Origin: Chrysaora quinquecirrha
Taxonomy: Eukaryota; Cnidaria; Scyphozoa; Semaeostomeae; Pelagiidae
Direction: 5' to 3'
Assembly (NCBI GenBank): GCA_014526335.1
Contig: JACTAT010000044.1
Span: 1,928,182 to 1,992,181 of the forward strand
Length of the DNA stretch: 64,000 nt
The position numbers were made by a program, and so were the translations under genes. Within the stretch, counting starts at the first letter, position 1. The number at the start of each line of letters is the position of its first letter. The notes beneath the pieces were generated by a model that saw only the letters and a program-made list of their open reading frames with translations, searched no databases and was not told the DNA's origin. Shown in pieces: positions 48,126-58,902 of this stretch.

Positions 48126-49458
48126 CTAAACAAGCTCTGCAAAACAGCGCTTGCATCTCGGCAGGCGCTTCTGCTCACTTTCTGGTATCTGGTGCGTGAA
48201 TGCGAATGTTTTCCACCTTGCATCCATCATCTCATTTTCTATGGCATCGGTGGTATTAAACTTGCCGATGAATGTTATCGGTGCCTTACTTGTAGCGAAG
48301 ATGGGCGTGTCCTTGTCGAAGAGGATATCTTGTGCGTATGTTGACTTCGGTGCAGCAAAGTGTGGGCTTTGCCCCTCAAGCAGCAACAACATGTCTTTCC
48401 AAGCCAAAATTTCGTTAGAGTACCGGAAATCATTGAGAAAAATAATTTCAGCATTTTCAGCTCCAATCCAAGCATAGCTTGTCGTGGCGGGATTTGTAAA
48501 TGTTTTGAATATCTCATTAAGAGGGTCAAGGATGAACGTTTTCCCGCAATTTGCTGGCCCCGTTATCATTATGTTTCTATACCTTCCTCTTCCCCTCACC
48601 AGCAACTCTCTTATAAAGCCAGCAAACATGTAGGCATTTATATCGTTTTTTTTTGAGCATCTCTTTCGCACATGTAATCCACTGTCCGCGACAATCAACG
48701 GCGCATTCACTTTTAATTTCTGCACAAACGCGATCCATTCTTGGCATGTTTCTTCTTTCTATTGTGGCCTTTGACTCTTCAACTTTCCAAGCAGAGCGAA
48801 TTACTTCATTTAGAGCCTTTTCTGATTTGCCAAGCACAAAATTTGCAAGGTCAAGCTTGCCTTCATCTTTCTGTTCCTTTGCTAGGGCATAAAGCCCTGG
48901 CTCCTCGCGTATTTGATTTTTGACAAGAATCTCTGCAACATCCAAATTGGAGAGCCTGCGTCTTTTCTGGGGTTTTGATCCTCGTGGCTGCGGTTCATTT
49001 GCATCTTTCCGTCTTCCCTTGCTCTTTGTGGCTTTACTGGCCTTTGAGGTTTTCGGAGAAGAAACAGATGCCAAGTTTGGATGTCCCTCACTTTCTACGG
49101 CATTGCTATCCTCTTTGGTTACGTACCGATAGGCACTGTAATAGTCGTGGTGATTGTCATCCGAGAAATGCACTGATATGCCATGTTTTTCTTGAAGAAA
49201 CCGCGTTACAGGCAACCAGCTTTCATTCCCACTTAGCTTGATGGCGAGATGATAGTGAAATCCTTCTTTTTGATGATTTTCTCGAGCACATACCCATTGC
49301 GTCACTTTTTCTTTGGACGTACCTTGATTGAAGCCCTCTGCAACAGCATTTGCAAAAGACTGCCTGGAAGGAAGCTGCTCCTCCTCTGCTCTGCTGTAAG
49401 TTACCAAATATGTTTTGCGAACCGCACATTTATCAATTTCTCTAAACTCTTGGGCCAT
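48126..49458 (-). pseudogene. Unit 2: Rep (HUH + SF3 helicase), one frameshift
   Basis: Both domains are preserved: HUH and YVTK motifs in the first frame (48577-49458), Walker A and B in the second (48126-48725). A run of nine T at about 48646-48654 changes the frame between the nuclease half and the helicase half. It also ends a few residues early (stop at 48126), as in unit 0. Because the break is in a homopolymer it may be a sequencing error, or the halves could be made as separate proteins. The simplest call is a pseudogene. Confidence 0.85.
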
Positions 49459-50110
49459 AAGGCGTTGAAATCGAAACGTTCACCTATCGCGTTGTGAATG
49501 ATATACGAAAATATGGACATAGAGACAGTCTCTATTGGTTTTCAAGCACAGGATATCTTAGACTTTTAAGATTGTCACCTTTGCGGGATGTTTTATATCT
49601 GTGTAGGGTTATATGACATTTTCATGATTATAAATAAATTAACCTCCACAGTAATGATATTTTAGAGAATTGTGACGTCAAATAAATGACAATTAAGGTA
49701 GGATGTCAGCCCTTTCGAGAAGTTGAGATTGAACAACTCCTCGTGCAACCAACTCTGCGTCTGCTATGTTTTGTCTTGTGTATTTAAATTTTTCTATTAT
49801 TCTGTATTCAGGGATGTAAGCAAAGTCTAACAATGTTTTTTGTTATTCATTGTAACCAAGCTCATGATTTAACACCTTTTTTAAATTTACACTCATCTGA
49901 TTGGTTAATTTGTAATGTTGTCATAGGGATCGGATTTATGTTGTTCTCATAATGTAAGTTCGTTGGCTGTGTTGGAAATTGACAAAAAATGCTTGGAACT
50001 GTCAAGGCAAAGACGTGTATTAAGAGATTCTGCTGTTCTGTGTCAGCGATTGGGGCGATAAACGGTTTATCTATCATATTCACAATAATCAGGTTCAGAT
50101 CGAAAACAAA
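49459..50110. promoter_or_regulatory. Shared upstream region, units 2/3
   Basis: Junction palindrome at 49519-49535 and TGACGTCA at 49673-49680. Compared with unit 2 there is a net 17-bp deletion about 85 bases before the transposase ATG, shared with unit 4. This removes any possibility of the N-terminally extended frame seen in other units. Confidence 0.5.
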
Positions 50111-51174
50111 ATGGCCCGGAAGAGGGTGATAACTCCAGAACTACGTGCTTATGTAATTTTGAATCGAGATAAAAGTGCTACTGGGTTATCGAGAGAAACA
50201 GGAAATTCTAGAGCACACGTATACCGTATATGGAAGGAGCAAATGAATACCAAGGGAAAAAAAGCAGGAACTGTCAATCGTGGAGGGCGGCCAGCCAAAT
50301 TAACACAAAGAGAGAAGAGAAAGATTTTGCGACTTGTGATGGTTATGAGAGCCGAGCGGCCTAACTGGACAATACGGCGACTGATGGAAAGAGCGAGTGT
50401 TACCCACGTATCAAGAAGGACGATCACAACGCTTCTTATTGCAAATGGCTTTAACTACCTGCAGGCAAGGAAAAAGGGGCTTCTCAGTGACAAGGACCGC
50501 AAGAAACGAGTAGCATTTGCTAAGCACATTACAAGAAATTACGCTGAAGATGTCTGGAAGAAGACCATAGCATTCTATTTGGATGCAGTTGGTTTTGTTT
50601 ATAAGAGAAATCCGTGTGATCAAGCATTGGCCCCAGCCGGTAGAGTCTGGCGCAAAAGAGTGAGGGACTCGCAAAAGGTTGTACGGCCAAGGGTGCGGTC
50701 TGTGGGACAGGTGGAAACTATTGTAAGTTTATTGTAGCAATAAGTTATCATAAAGGAGTCATTTGCTGTCAAAAGTACGACAAGATGAATGGAAAGTACT
50801 TTGCCGCTTTCCTAGAGGAAAAGTTTGAGAGCATAGTGCAAGCTGCAGGAAAGAATTCTAGAGTTTGGGTGCAAGCGCAAAATAGCGCAGCTGCAAAGGC
50901 AGCGATGGCCAGGGTGGACTCCGACCTGTTATCTATCCCACCGAGAAGCCCTGACATAAACCCGATAGAGAATTTGTTTTCGATTGCCAAGAAACGACTT
51001 GCCAGTGATGCTTTTGAAAGAGGGATTGTGAAAGAAACTAAGGAAGAGTTCAAACAAAGAATCATGCGCATACTCAGTGAAGTACCTATAGAGACTATAA
51101 ACCGTATAATTGACTCAATGAACAAGAGAATGTTAACTATAACAAAATGTAAAGGAGATCGTATAAAATATTAG
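50111..51174 (+). pseudogene. Unit 3: transposase, one frameshift
   Basis: Identical in outline to unit 4 (shared ETGNSRAH, NTKGKK, SVTHV, NYAEDV variants). A one-base shortening of an A run near 50656 shifts the frame in the middle of the catalytic domain. The C-terminal part resumes as an open frame at about 50785-51174 with PDINPIEN and KGDRIKY. The second Asp is missing, as in the other copies. Confidence 0.9.
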
Positions 51175-51530
51175 ATTTTGACAGGTAACAGTAATTTCAA
51201 AAACCTTCTTAAACAGGAATAACAGTTTTGGAGATGCCATAGAAACTTAAGCTTAACTACTCTTCTTTTGGATTCATAGTGCTTTTGCTAATAGAAATTA
51301 CTTAAAGGAAAAGTAATTCAATCATTGACACTGCAGCAACAACTATTTTACCTTGTGTTTACCTTACACGTACACAGTGCTGATATGGATTGATAGTAGC
51401 ACGGGGGATAACAGCTAACCTTAAACTTGGAAGTAGAGTTGTGCGATGGACCATTTTGCTACCATGTCTATAAACTGTACAGACATGAATGAAAGGCTGC
51501 CTTTTATGGGCATGGAAAAGAGTCAAGGGA

Positions 51531-51767
51531 CGGGTAAGCAACGGGTAAGCAACGGGTAAGCAACGGGTAAGCAAAGAATTGCATAGGGGATTGTGTAGAA
51601 ATGAACGGGTAAGCACGGGTAAGCAACTTATTTTATAAAGATTTATTCTAAGTTTTTATAAAATAAGTTGCTTACCCGTGCTTACCCGTTGATTTCTACA
51701 CGGTTCCCTATGCAACTCTTTGCTTACCCGTTGCTTACCCGTTGCTTACCCGTTGCTTACCCGTTGC
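51531..51767. repeat. Unit 3: convergent palindrome, orientation B (inverted)
   Basis: The left arm here reads GAATTGCATAGGGGATTG and the right arm CGGTTCCCTATGCAACTC, the reverse of units 0, 1, 2 and 4. The central loop TTTATAAAGATTTATTC is likewise the exact reverse complement of the loop in the other units. Four GGGTAAGCAAC steps flank each side. The inverted segment spans about 51575-51720, while the sequence outside the palindrome keeps normal orientation. Confidence 0.93.
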
Positions 51768-51975
51768 ATGTTACATTATCATTATGCGTAAAGCCCGTAC
51801 ACTGAGAATATTGCATGAGTTGAGGAAACTCTGACTGGAAAAGATCATCTGTAGAACGCGCAAAAAAGTTATTGTCAATGCGCTGGAATTGTTTTCATTT
51901 AATATACGATTGACATGCAAAGTTTATTTATTTGCCAACATTATCAAAGAGGGTTTTATAAAATCTGAAAATCTA

Positions 51976-53321
51976 TCAGTCATCGCCTAGCAAAACAAGC
52001 TCTGCAAAACAGCGCTTGCATCTCGGCAGGCGCTTCTGCTCACTTTCTGATATCTGGTGCGTGAATGCGAATGTTTTCCACCTTGCATCCATCATCTCAT
52101 TTTCTATGGCATCGGTGGTATTAAACTTGCCGATGAATGTTATCGGTGCCTTACTTGTAGCGAAGATGGGCGTGTCCTTGTCGAAGAGGATATCTTGTGC
52201 GTATGTTGACTTCGGTGCAGCAAAGTGTAGGCTTTGCCCCTCAAGCAGCAACAACATGTCTTTCCAAGCCAAAATTTCGTTAGAGTACCGGAAATCATTG
52301 AGAAAAATAATTTCAGCATTTTCAGCTCCAATCCAAGCATAGCTTGTCGTGGCGGGATTTGTAAATGTTTTGAATATCTCATTAAGAGGGTCAAGGATGA
52401 ACGTTTTCCCGCAATTTGCTGGCCCCGTTATCATTATGTTTCTATACTTTCCTCTTCCCCTCACCAGCAACTCTCTTATAAAGCCAGCAAACATGTAGGC
52501 ATTTATATCGTTTTTCTTGAGCATCTCTTTCGCACATGTAATCCACTGTCCGCGACAATCAACGGCGCATTCACTTTTAATTTCTGCACAAACGCGATCC
52601 ATTCTGGGCATGTTTCTTCTTTCTATTGTGGCCTTTGACTCTTCAACTTTCCAAGCAGAGCGAATTACTTCATTTAGAGCCTTTTCTGATTTGCCAAGCA
52701 CAAAATTTGCAAGGTCAAGCTTGCCTTCATCTTTCTGTTCCTTTGCTAGGGCATAAAGCCCTTGCTCCTCGCGTATTTGATTTTGACAAGAATCTCTGCA
52801 ACATCCAAATTGGAGAGCCTGCGTCTTTTCTGGGGTTTTGATCCTCGTGGCTGCGGTTCATTTGCATCTTTCCGTCTTCCCTTGCTCTTTGTGGCTTTAC
52901 TGGCCTTTGAGGTTTTCGGAGAAGAAACAGATGCCAAGTTTGGATGTCCCTCACTTTCTACGGCATTGCTATCCTCTTTGGTTACGTACCGATAGGCACT
53001 GTAATAGTCGTGGTGATTGTCATCCGAGAAATGCACTGATATGCCATGTTTTTCTTGAAGAAACCGCGTTACAGGCAACCAGCTTTTATTCCCGGTTAGC
53101 TTGATGGCGAGATGATAGTGAAATCCTTCTTTTTGATGATTTTCTCGAGCACATACCCATTGCGTCACTTTTTCTTTGGACGTACCTTGATTGAAGCCCT
53201 CTGCAACAGCATTTGCAAAAGACTGCCTGGAAGGAAACCGCTCCTCCTCTGCTCTGCTGTAAGTTACCAAATATGTTTTGCGAACCGCACATTTATCAAT
53301 TTCTCTAAACTCTTGGGCCAT
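51976..53321 (-). pseudogene. Unit 3: Rep, one frameshift
   Basis: The N-terminal frame (52746-53321) holds HUH and YVTK motifs and the basic linker. The C-terminal frame (51976-52701) holds the helicase with intact Walker A and B and the full-length C-terminus. The break is a one-base shortening of a T run near 52781. It is of the same subtype as units 1 and 4 (GNKSW, long C-terminus). Confidence 0.9.
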
Positions 53322-53972
53322 AAGGCGTTGAAATCGAAACGTTCACCTATCGCGTTGTGAATGATATACGAAAATATGGACATAGAGACAGTCTCTATTG
53401 GTTTTCAAGCACAGGATATCTTAGACTTTTAAGATTGTCACCTTTGCGGGATGTTTTATATCTGTGTAGGGTTATATGACATTTTCATGATTATAAATAA
53501 ACTAACCTCCACAGTAATGATATTTTAGAGAATTGTGACGTCAAATAAATGACAATTAAGGTAGGATGTCAGCCCTTTCGAGAAGTTGAGATTGAACAAC
53601 TCCTCGTGCAACCAACTCTGCGTCTGCTATGTTTTGTCTTGTGTATTTAAATTTTCTATTATTCTGTATTCAGGGATGTAAGCAAAGTCTAACAATGTTT
53701 TTTGTTATTCATTGTAACCAAGCTCATGATTTAACACCTTTTTTAAATTTACACTCATTTGATTGGTTAATTTGTAATGTTGTCATAGGGATCGGATTTA
53801 TGTTGTTCTCATAATGTAAGTTCGTTGGCTGTGTTGGAAATTGACAAAAAATGCTTGGAACTGTCAAGGCAAAGACGTGTATTAAGAGATTCTGCTGTTC
53901 TGTGTCAGCGATTGGGGCGATAAACGGTTTATCTATCATATTCACAATAATCAGGTTCAGATCGAAAACAAA
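53322..53972. promoter_or_regulatory. Shared upstream region, units 3/4
   Basis: Junction palindrome 53382-53398 and TGACGTCA at 53536-53543. It carries the same net 17-bp deletion as unit 3. No other gene-like content. Confidence 0.5.
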
Positions 53973-55037
53973 ATGGCCCGGAAGAGGGTGATAACTCCAG
54001 AACTACGTGCTTATGTAATTTTGAATCGAGATAAAAGTGCTACTGGGTTATCGAGAGAAACAGGAAATTCTAGAGCACACGTATACCGTATATGGAAGGA
54101 GCAAATGAATACCAAGGGAAAAAAAGCAGGAACTGTCAATCGTGGAGGGCGGCCAGCCAAATTAACACAAAGAGAGAAGAGAAAGATTTTGCGACTTGTG
54201 ATGGTTATGAGAGCCGAGCGGCCTAACTGGACAATACGGCGACTGATGGAAAGAGCGAGTGTTACCCACGTATCAAGAAGGACGATCACAACGCTTCTTA
54301 TTGCAAATGGCTTTAACTACCTGCAGGCAAGGAAAAAGGGGCTTCTCAGTGACAAGGACCGCAAGAAACGAGTAGCATTTGCTAAGCACATTACAAGAAA
54401 TTACGCTGAAGATGTCTGGAAGAAGACCATAGCATTCTATTTGGATGCAGTTGGTTTTGTTTATAAGAGAAATCCGTGTGATCAAGCATTGGCCCCAGCC
54501 GGTAGAGTCTGGCGCAAAAAGAGTGAGGGACTCGCAAAAGGTTGTACGGCCAAGGGTGCGGTCTGTGGGACAGGTGGAAACTATTGTAAGTTTATTGTAG
54601 CAATAAGTTATCATAAAGGAGTCATTTGCTGTCAAAAGTACGACAAGATGAATGGAAAGTACTTTGCCGCTTTCCTAGAGGAAAAGTTTGAGAGCATAGT
54701 GCAAGCTGCAGGAAAGAATTCTAGAGTTTGGGTGCAAGCGCAAAATAGCGCAGCTGCAAAGGCAGCGATGGCCAGGGTGGACTCCGACCTGTTATCTATC
54801 CCACCGAGAAGCCCTGACATAAACCCGATAGAGAATTTGTTTTCGATTGCCAAGAAACGACTTGCCAGTGATGCTTTTGAAAGAGGGATTGTGAAAGAAA
54901 CTAAGGAAGAGTTCAAACAAAGAATCATGCGCATACTCAGTGAAGTACCTATAGAGACTATAAACCGTATAATTGACTCAATGAACAAGAGAATGTTAAC
55001 TATAACAAAATGTAAAGGAGATCGTATAAAATATTAG
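53973..55037 (+). CDS. Unit 4: IS630/Tc1-mariner-like transposase, 354 aa
   Basis: Fully open from MARKR to KGDRIKY. Shares with unit 3 an Ile-to-Asn change in the first helix-turn-helix (ETGNSRAH) and Ile for Asn in LLIANGF. It shares with units 3 and 5 NTKGKK, SVTHV and NYAEDV. First Asp at 158 and the PDINPIEN block are present. The second Asp is missing (VQAQNS). The helix change may weaken DNA binding. The ATG chosen is the only one compatible with the upstream deletion. Confidence 0.85.
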   Translation: MARKRVITPELRAYVILNRDKSATGLSRETGNSRAHVYRIWKEQMNTKGKKAGTVNRGGRPAKLTQREKRKILRLVMVMRAERPNWTIRRLMERASVTHVSRRTITTLLIANGFNYLQARKKGLLSDKDRKKRVAFAKHITRNYAEDVWKKTIAFYLDAVGFVYKRNPCDQALAPAGRVWRKKSEGLAKGCTAKGAVCGTGGNYCKFIVAISYHKGVICCQKYDKMNGKYFAAFLEEKFESIVQAAGKNSRVWVQAQNSAAAKAAMARVDSDLLSIPPRSPDINPIENLFSIAKKRLASDAFERGIVKETKEEFKQRIMRILSEVPIETINRIIDSMNKRMLTITKCKGDRIKY

Positions 55038-55392
55038 ATTTTGACAGGTAACAGTAATTTCAAAAACCTTCTTAAACAGGAATAACAGTTTTGGAGATGC
55101 CATAGAAACTTAAGCTTAACTACTCTTCTTTTGGATTCATAGTGCTTTTGCTAATAGAAATTACTTAAAGGAAAAGTAATTCAATCATTGACACTGCAGC
55201 AACAACTATTTTACCTTGTGTTTACCTTACACGTACACAGTGCTGATATGGATTGATAGTAGCACGGGGATAACAGCTAACCTTAAACTTGGAAGTAGAG
55301 TTGTGCGATGGACCATTTTGCTACCATGTCTATAAACTGTACAGACATGAATGAAAGGCTGCCTTTTATGGGCATGGAAAAGAGTCAAGGGA

Positions 55393-55629
55393 CGGGTAAG
55401 CAACGGGTAAGCAACGGGTAAGCAACGGGTAAGCAAAGAGTTGCATAGGGAACCGTGTAGAAATCAACGGGTAAGCACGGGTAAGCAACTTATTTTATAA
55501 AAACTTAGAATAAATCTTTATAAAGTAAGTTGCTTACCCGTGCTTACCCGTTCATTTCTACACAATCCCCTATGCAATTCTTTGCTTACCCGTTGCTTAC
55601 CCGTTGCTTACCCGTTGCTTACCCGTTGC
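55393..55629. repeat. Unit 4: convergent palindrome, orientation A
   Basis: Four GGGTAAGCAAC steps on the left, four GCTTACCCGTT steps on the right, and orientation as in units 0-2. Its length equals that of the inverted version in unit 3 (237 bp), so the two differ by inversion and not by size. Flanks 55038-55392 and 55630-55837 are the conserved noncoding 3' regions. Confidence 0.92.
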
Positions 55630-55837
55630 ATGTTACATTATCATTATGCGTAAAGCCCGTACACTGAGAATATTGCATGAGTTGAGGAAACTCTGACTGG
55701 AAAAGATCATCTGTAGAACGCGCAAAAAAGTTATTGTCAATGCGCTGGAATTGTTTTCATTTAATATACGATTGACATGCAAAGTTTATTTATTTGCCAA
55801 CATTATCAAAGAGGGTTTTATAAAATCTGAAAATCTA

Positions 55838-57185
55838 TCAGTCATCGCCTAGCAAAACAAGCTCTGCAAAACAGCGCTTGCATCTCGGCAGGCGCTTCTG
55901 CTCACTTTCTGGTATCTGGTGCGTGAATGCGAATGTTTTCCACCTTGCATCCATCATCTCATTTTCTATGGCATCGGTGGTATTAAACTTGCCGATGAAT
56001 GTTATCGGTGCCTTACTTGTAGCGAAGATGGGCGTGTCCTTGTCGAAGAGGATATCTTGTGCGTATGTTGACTTCGGTGCAGCAAAGTGTAGGCTTTGCC
56101 CCTCAAGCAGCAACAACATGTCTTTCCAAGCCAAAATTTCGTTAGAGTACCGGAAATCATTGAGAAAAATAATTTCAGCATTTTCAGCTCCAATCCAAGC
56201 ATAGCTTGTCGTGGCGGGATTTGTAAATGTTTTGAATATCTCATTAAGAGGGTCAAGGATGAACGTTTACCCGCAATTTGCTGGCCCCGTTATCATTATG
56301 TTTCTATACTTTCCTCTTCCCCTCACCAGCAACTCTCTTATAAAGCCAGCAAACATGTAGGCATTTATATCGTTTTTCTTGAGCATCTCTTTCGCACATG
56401 TAATCCACTGTCCGCGACAATCAACGGCGCATTCACTTTTAATTTCTGCACAAACGCGATCCATTCTGGGCATGTTTCTTCTTTCTATTGTGGCCTTTGA
56501 CTCTTCAACTTTCCAAGCAGAGCGAATTACTTCATTTAGAGCCTTTTCTGATTTGCCAAGCACAAAATTTGCAAGGTCAAGCTTGCCTTCATCTTTCTGT
56601 TCCTTTGCTAGGGCATAAAGCCCTTGCTCCTCGCGTATTTGATTTTTGACAAGAATCTCTGCAACATCCAAATTGGAGAGCCTGCGTCTTTTCTGGGGTT
56701 TTGATCCTCGTGGCTGCGGTTCATTTGCATCTTTCCGTCTTCCCTTGCTCTTTGTGGCTTTACTGGCCTTTGAGGTTTTCGGAGAAGAAACAGATGCCAA
56801 GTTTGGATGTCCCTCACTTTCTACGGCATTGCTATCCTCTTTGGTTACGTACCGATAGGCACTGTAATAGTCGTGGTGATTGTCATCCGAGAAATGCACT
56901 GATATGCCATGTTTTTCTTGAAGAAACCGCGTTACAGGCAACCAGCTTTTATTCCCACTTAGCTTGATGGCGAGATGATAGTGAAGTCCTTCTTTTTGAT
57001 GATTTTCTCGAGCACATACCCATTGCGTCACTTTTTTCTTTGGACGTACCTTGATTGAAGCCCTCTGCAACAGCATTTGCAAAAGACTGCCTGGAAGGAA
57101 ACCGCTCCTCCTCTGCTCTGCTGTAAGTTACCAAATATATTTTGCGAACCGCACATTTATCAATTTCTCTAAACTCTTGGGCCAT
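55838..57185 (-). pseudogene. Unit 4: Rep, frameshift and nonsense
   Basis: A one-base lengthening of a T run near 57035 breaks the frame just before the HUH motif. A single-base change creates a stop at 56267-56269, exactly at the Walker A lysine codon (NCG-stop). The rest of the helicase remains open in the same frame to the normal C-terminus. Unlike the homopolymer breaks of the other copies, the nonsense change is a substitution and is unlikely to be a length-calling error. Confidence 0.9.
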
Positions 57186-57852
57186 AAGGCGTTGAAATCG
57201 AAACGTTCACCTATCGCGTTGTGAATGATATACGAAAATATGGACATAGAGACAGTCTCTATTGGTTTTCAAGCACAGGATATCTTAGACTTTTAAGATT
57301 GTCACCTTTGCGGGATGTTTTATATCTGTGTAGGGTTATATGACATTTTCATGATTATAAATAAATTAACCTCCACAGTAATGATATTTTAGAGAATTGT
57401 GACGTCAAATAAATGACAATTAAGGTAGGATGTCAGCCCTTTCGAGAAGTTGAGATTGAACAACTCCTCGTGCAACCAACTCTGCGTCTGCTATGTTTTG
57501 TCTTGTGTATTTAAATTTTCTATTATTCTGTATTCAGGGATGTAAGCAAAGTCTAACAATGTTTTTGTTATTCATTGTAACCAAGCTCATGATTTAACAC
57601 CTTTTTTAAATTTACACTCATCTGATTGGTTAATTTGTAATGTTGTCATAGGGATCGGATTTATGTTGTTCTCATAATGTAAGTTCGTTGGCTGTGTTGG
57701 AAATTGACAAAAAATGCTTGGAACTGTCAAGGCAAAGACGTGTATTAAGATATATGAAATTTTCTTTTGTTCTGCTGTTCTGTGTCAGCGATTGGGGCGA
57801 TAAACGGTTTATCTATCATATTCACAATAATCAGGTTTAGATCGAAAACAAA
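57186..57852. promoter_or_regulatory. Shared upstream region, units 4/5
   Basis: Junction palindrome 57246-57262 and TGACGTCA at 57400-57407. It lacks the deletion of units 3 and 4. A T replaces C shortly before the ATG, so the upstream frame meets a stop (GGTTTAG at 57835). Confidence 0.5.
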
Positions 57853-58902
57853 ATGGCCAGGAAGAGGGTGATAACTCCAAAAGTACGTGCTTATGTAATT
57901 TTGAATCGAGATAAAAGTGCTACTGGGTTATCGAGAGAAACAGGAATTTCTAGAGCACACGTATACCGTATATGGAAGGAGCAAATGAATACCAAGGGAA
58001 AAAAAGCAGGAACTGTCAATCGTGGAGGGCGGCCAGCCAAATTAACACAAAGAGAGAAGAGAAAGATTTTGCGACTTGTGATGGTTATGAGAGCCGAGCG
58101 GCCTAACTGGACAATACGGCGACTGATGGAAAGAGCGAGTGTTACCCACGTATCAAGAAGGACGATCACAACGCTTCTTAATGCAAATGGCTTTAACTAC
58201 CTGCAGGCAAGGAAAAAGGGGCTTCTCAGTGACAAGGACCGCAAGAAACGAGTAGCATTTGCTAAGCACATTACAAGAAATTACGCTGAAGATGTCTGGA
58301 AGAAGACCATAGCATTCTATTTGGATGCAGTTGGTTTTGTTTATAAGAGAAATCCGTGTGATCAAGCATTGGCCCCAGCCGGTAGAGTCTGGCGCAAAAA
58401 GAGTGAGGGACTCGCAAAAGGTTGTACGGCCAAGGGTGCGGTCTGTGGGACAGGTGGAAACTATTGTAAGTTTATTGTAGCAATAAGTTATCATAAAGGA
58501 GTCATTTGCTGTCAAAAGTACGACAAGATGAATGGAAAGTACTTTGCCGCTTTCCTATAGGAAAAGTTTGAGAGCATAGTGCAAGCTGCAGGAAAGAATT
58601 CTAGAGTTTGGGTGCAAGCGCAAAATAGCGCAGCTGCAAAGGCAGCGATGGCCAGGGTGGACTCCGACCTGTTATCTATCCCACCGAGAAGCCCTGACAT
58701 AAACCCGATAGAGAATTTGTTTTCGATTGCCAAGAAACGACTTGCCAGTGATGCTTTTGAAAGAGGGATTGTGAAAGAAACTAAGGAAGAGTTCAAACAA
58801 AGAATCATGCGCATACTCAGTGAAGTACCTATAGAGACTATAAACCGTATAATTGACTCAATGAACAAGAGAATGTTAACTATAACAAAATGTAAAGGAG
58901 AG
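57853..58902 (+). pseudogene. Unit 5: transposase, nonsense and lost 3' end
   Basis: Open from MARKR to an in-frame TAG at 58558-58560 (Glu codon changed, FAAFL-stop). The remaining catalytic part with PDINPIEN continues in frame to 58902. There the normal sequence stops about 15 bases before the stop codon and runs into the anomalous block. It shares KGKK, SVTHV and NYAEDV with units 3 and 4. Confidence 0.9.

Larger units (their letters stand above)
45661..49527. mobile_element. Unit 2 of the tandem element (3867 bp)
   Basis: Complete and uninterrupted by insertions: transposase 46259-47323 (open), palindrome 47680-47905, Rep 48126-49458 (one frameshift). It gives the reference length of the unit. 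Confidence 0.9.
49528..53390. mobile_element. Unit 3 of the tandem element (3863 bp), palindrome inverted
   Basis: Same gene order as unit 2, but the palindrome at 51531-51767 is in the opposite orientation. Both genes are broken by single-base changes. Confidence 0.9.
53391..57254. mobile_element. Unit 4 of the tandem element (3864 bp)
   Basis: Near-duplicate of unit 3 apart from the palindrome orientation and private indels. Transposase open, Rep broken. Confidence 0.9.

Noticed and set aside
53629..53814. Small hydrophobic 61-residue frame upstream of the unit 4 transposase
   Set aside because: It overlaps the candidate promoter and splice region and is interrupted by length changes in other units, so conservation as protein is not supported.
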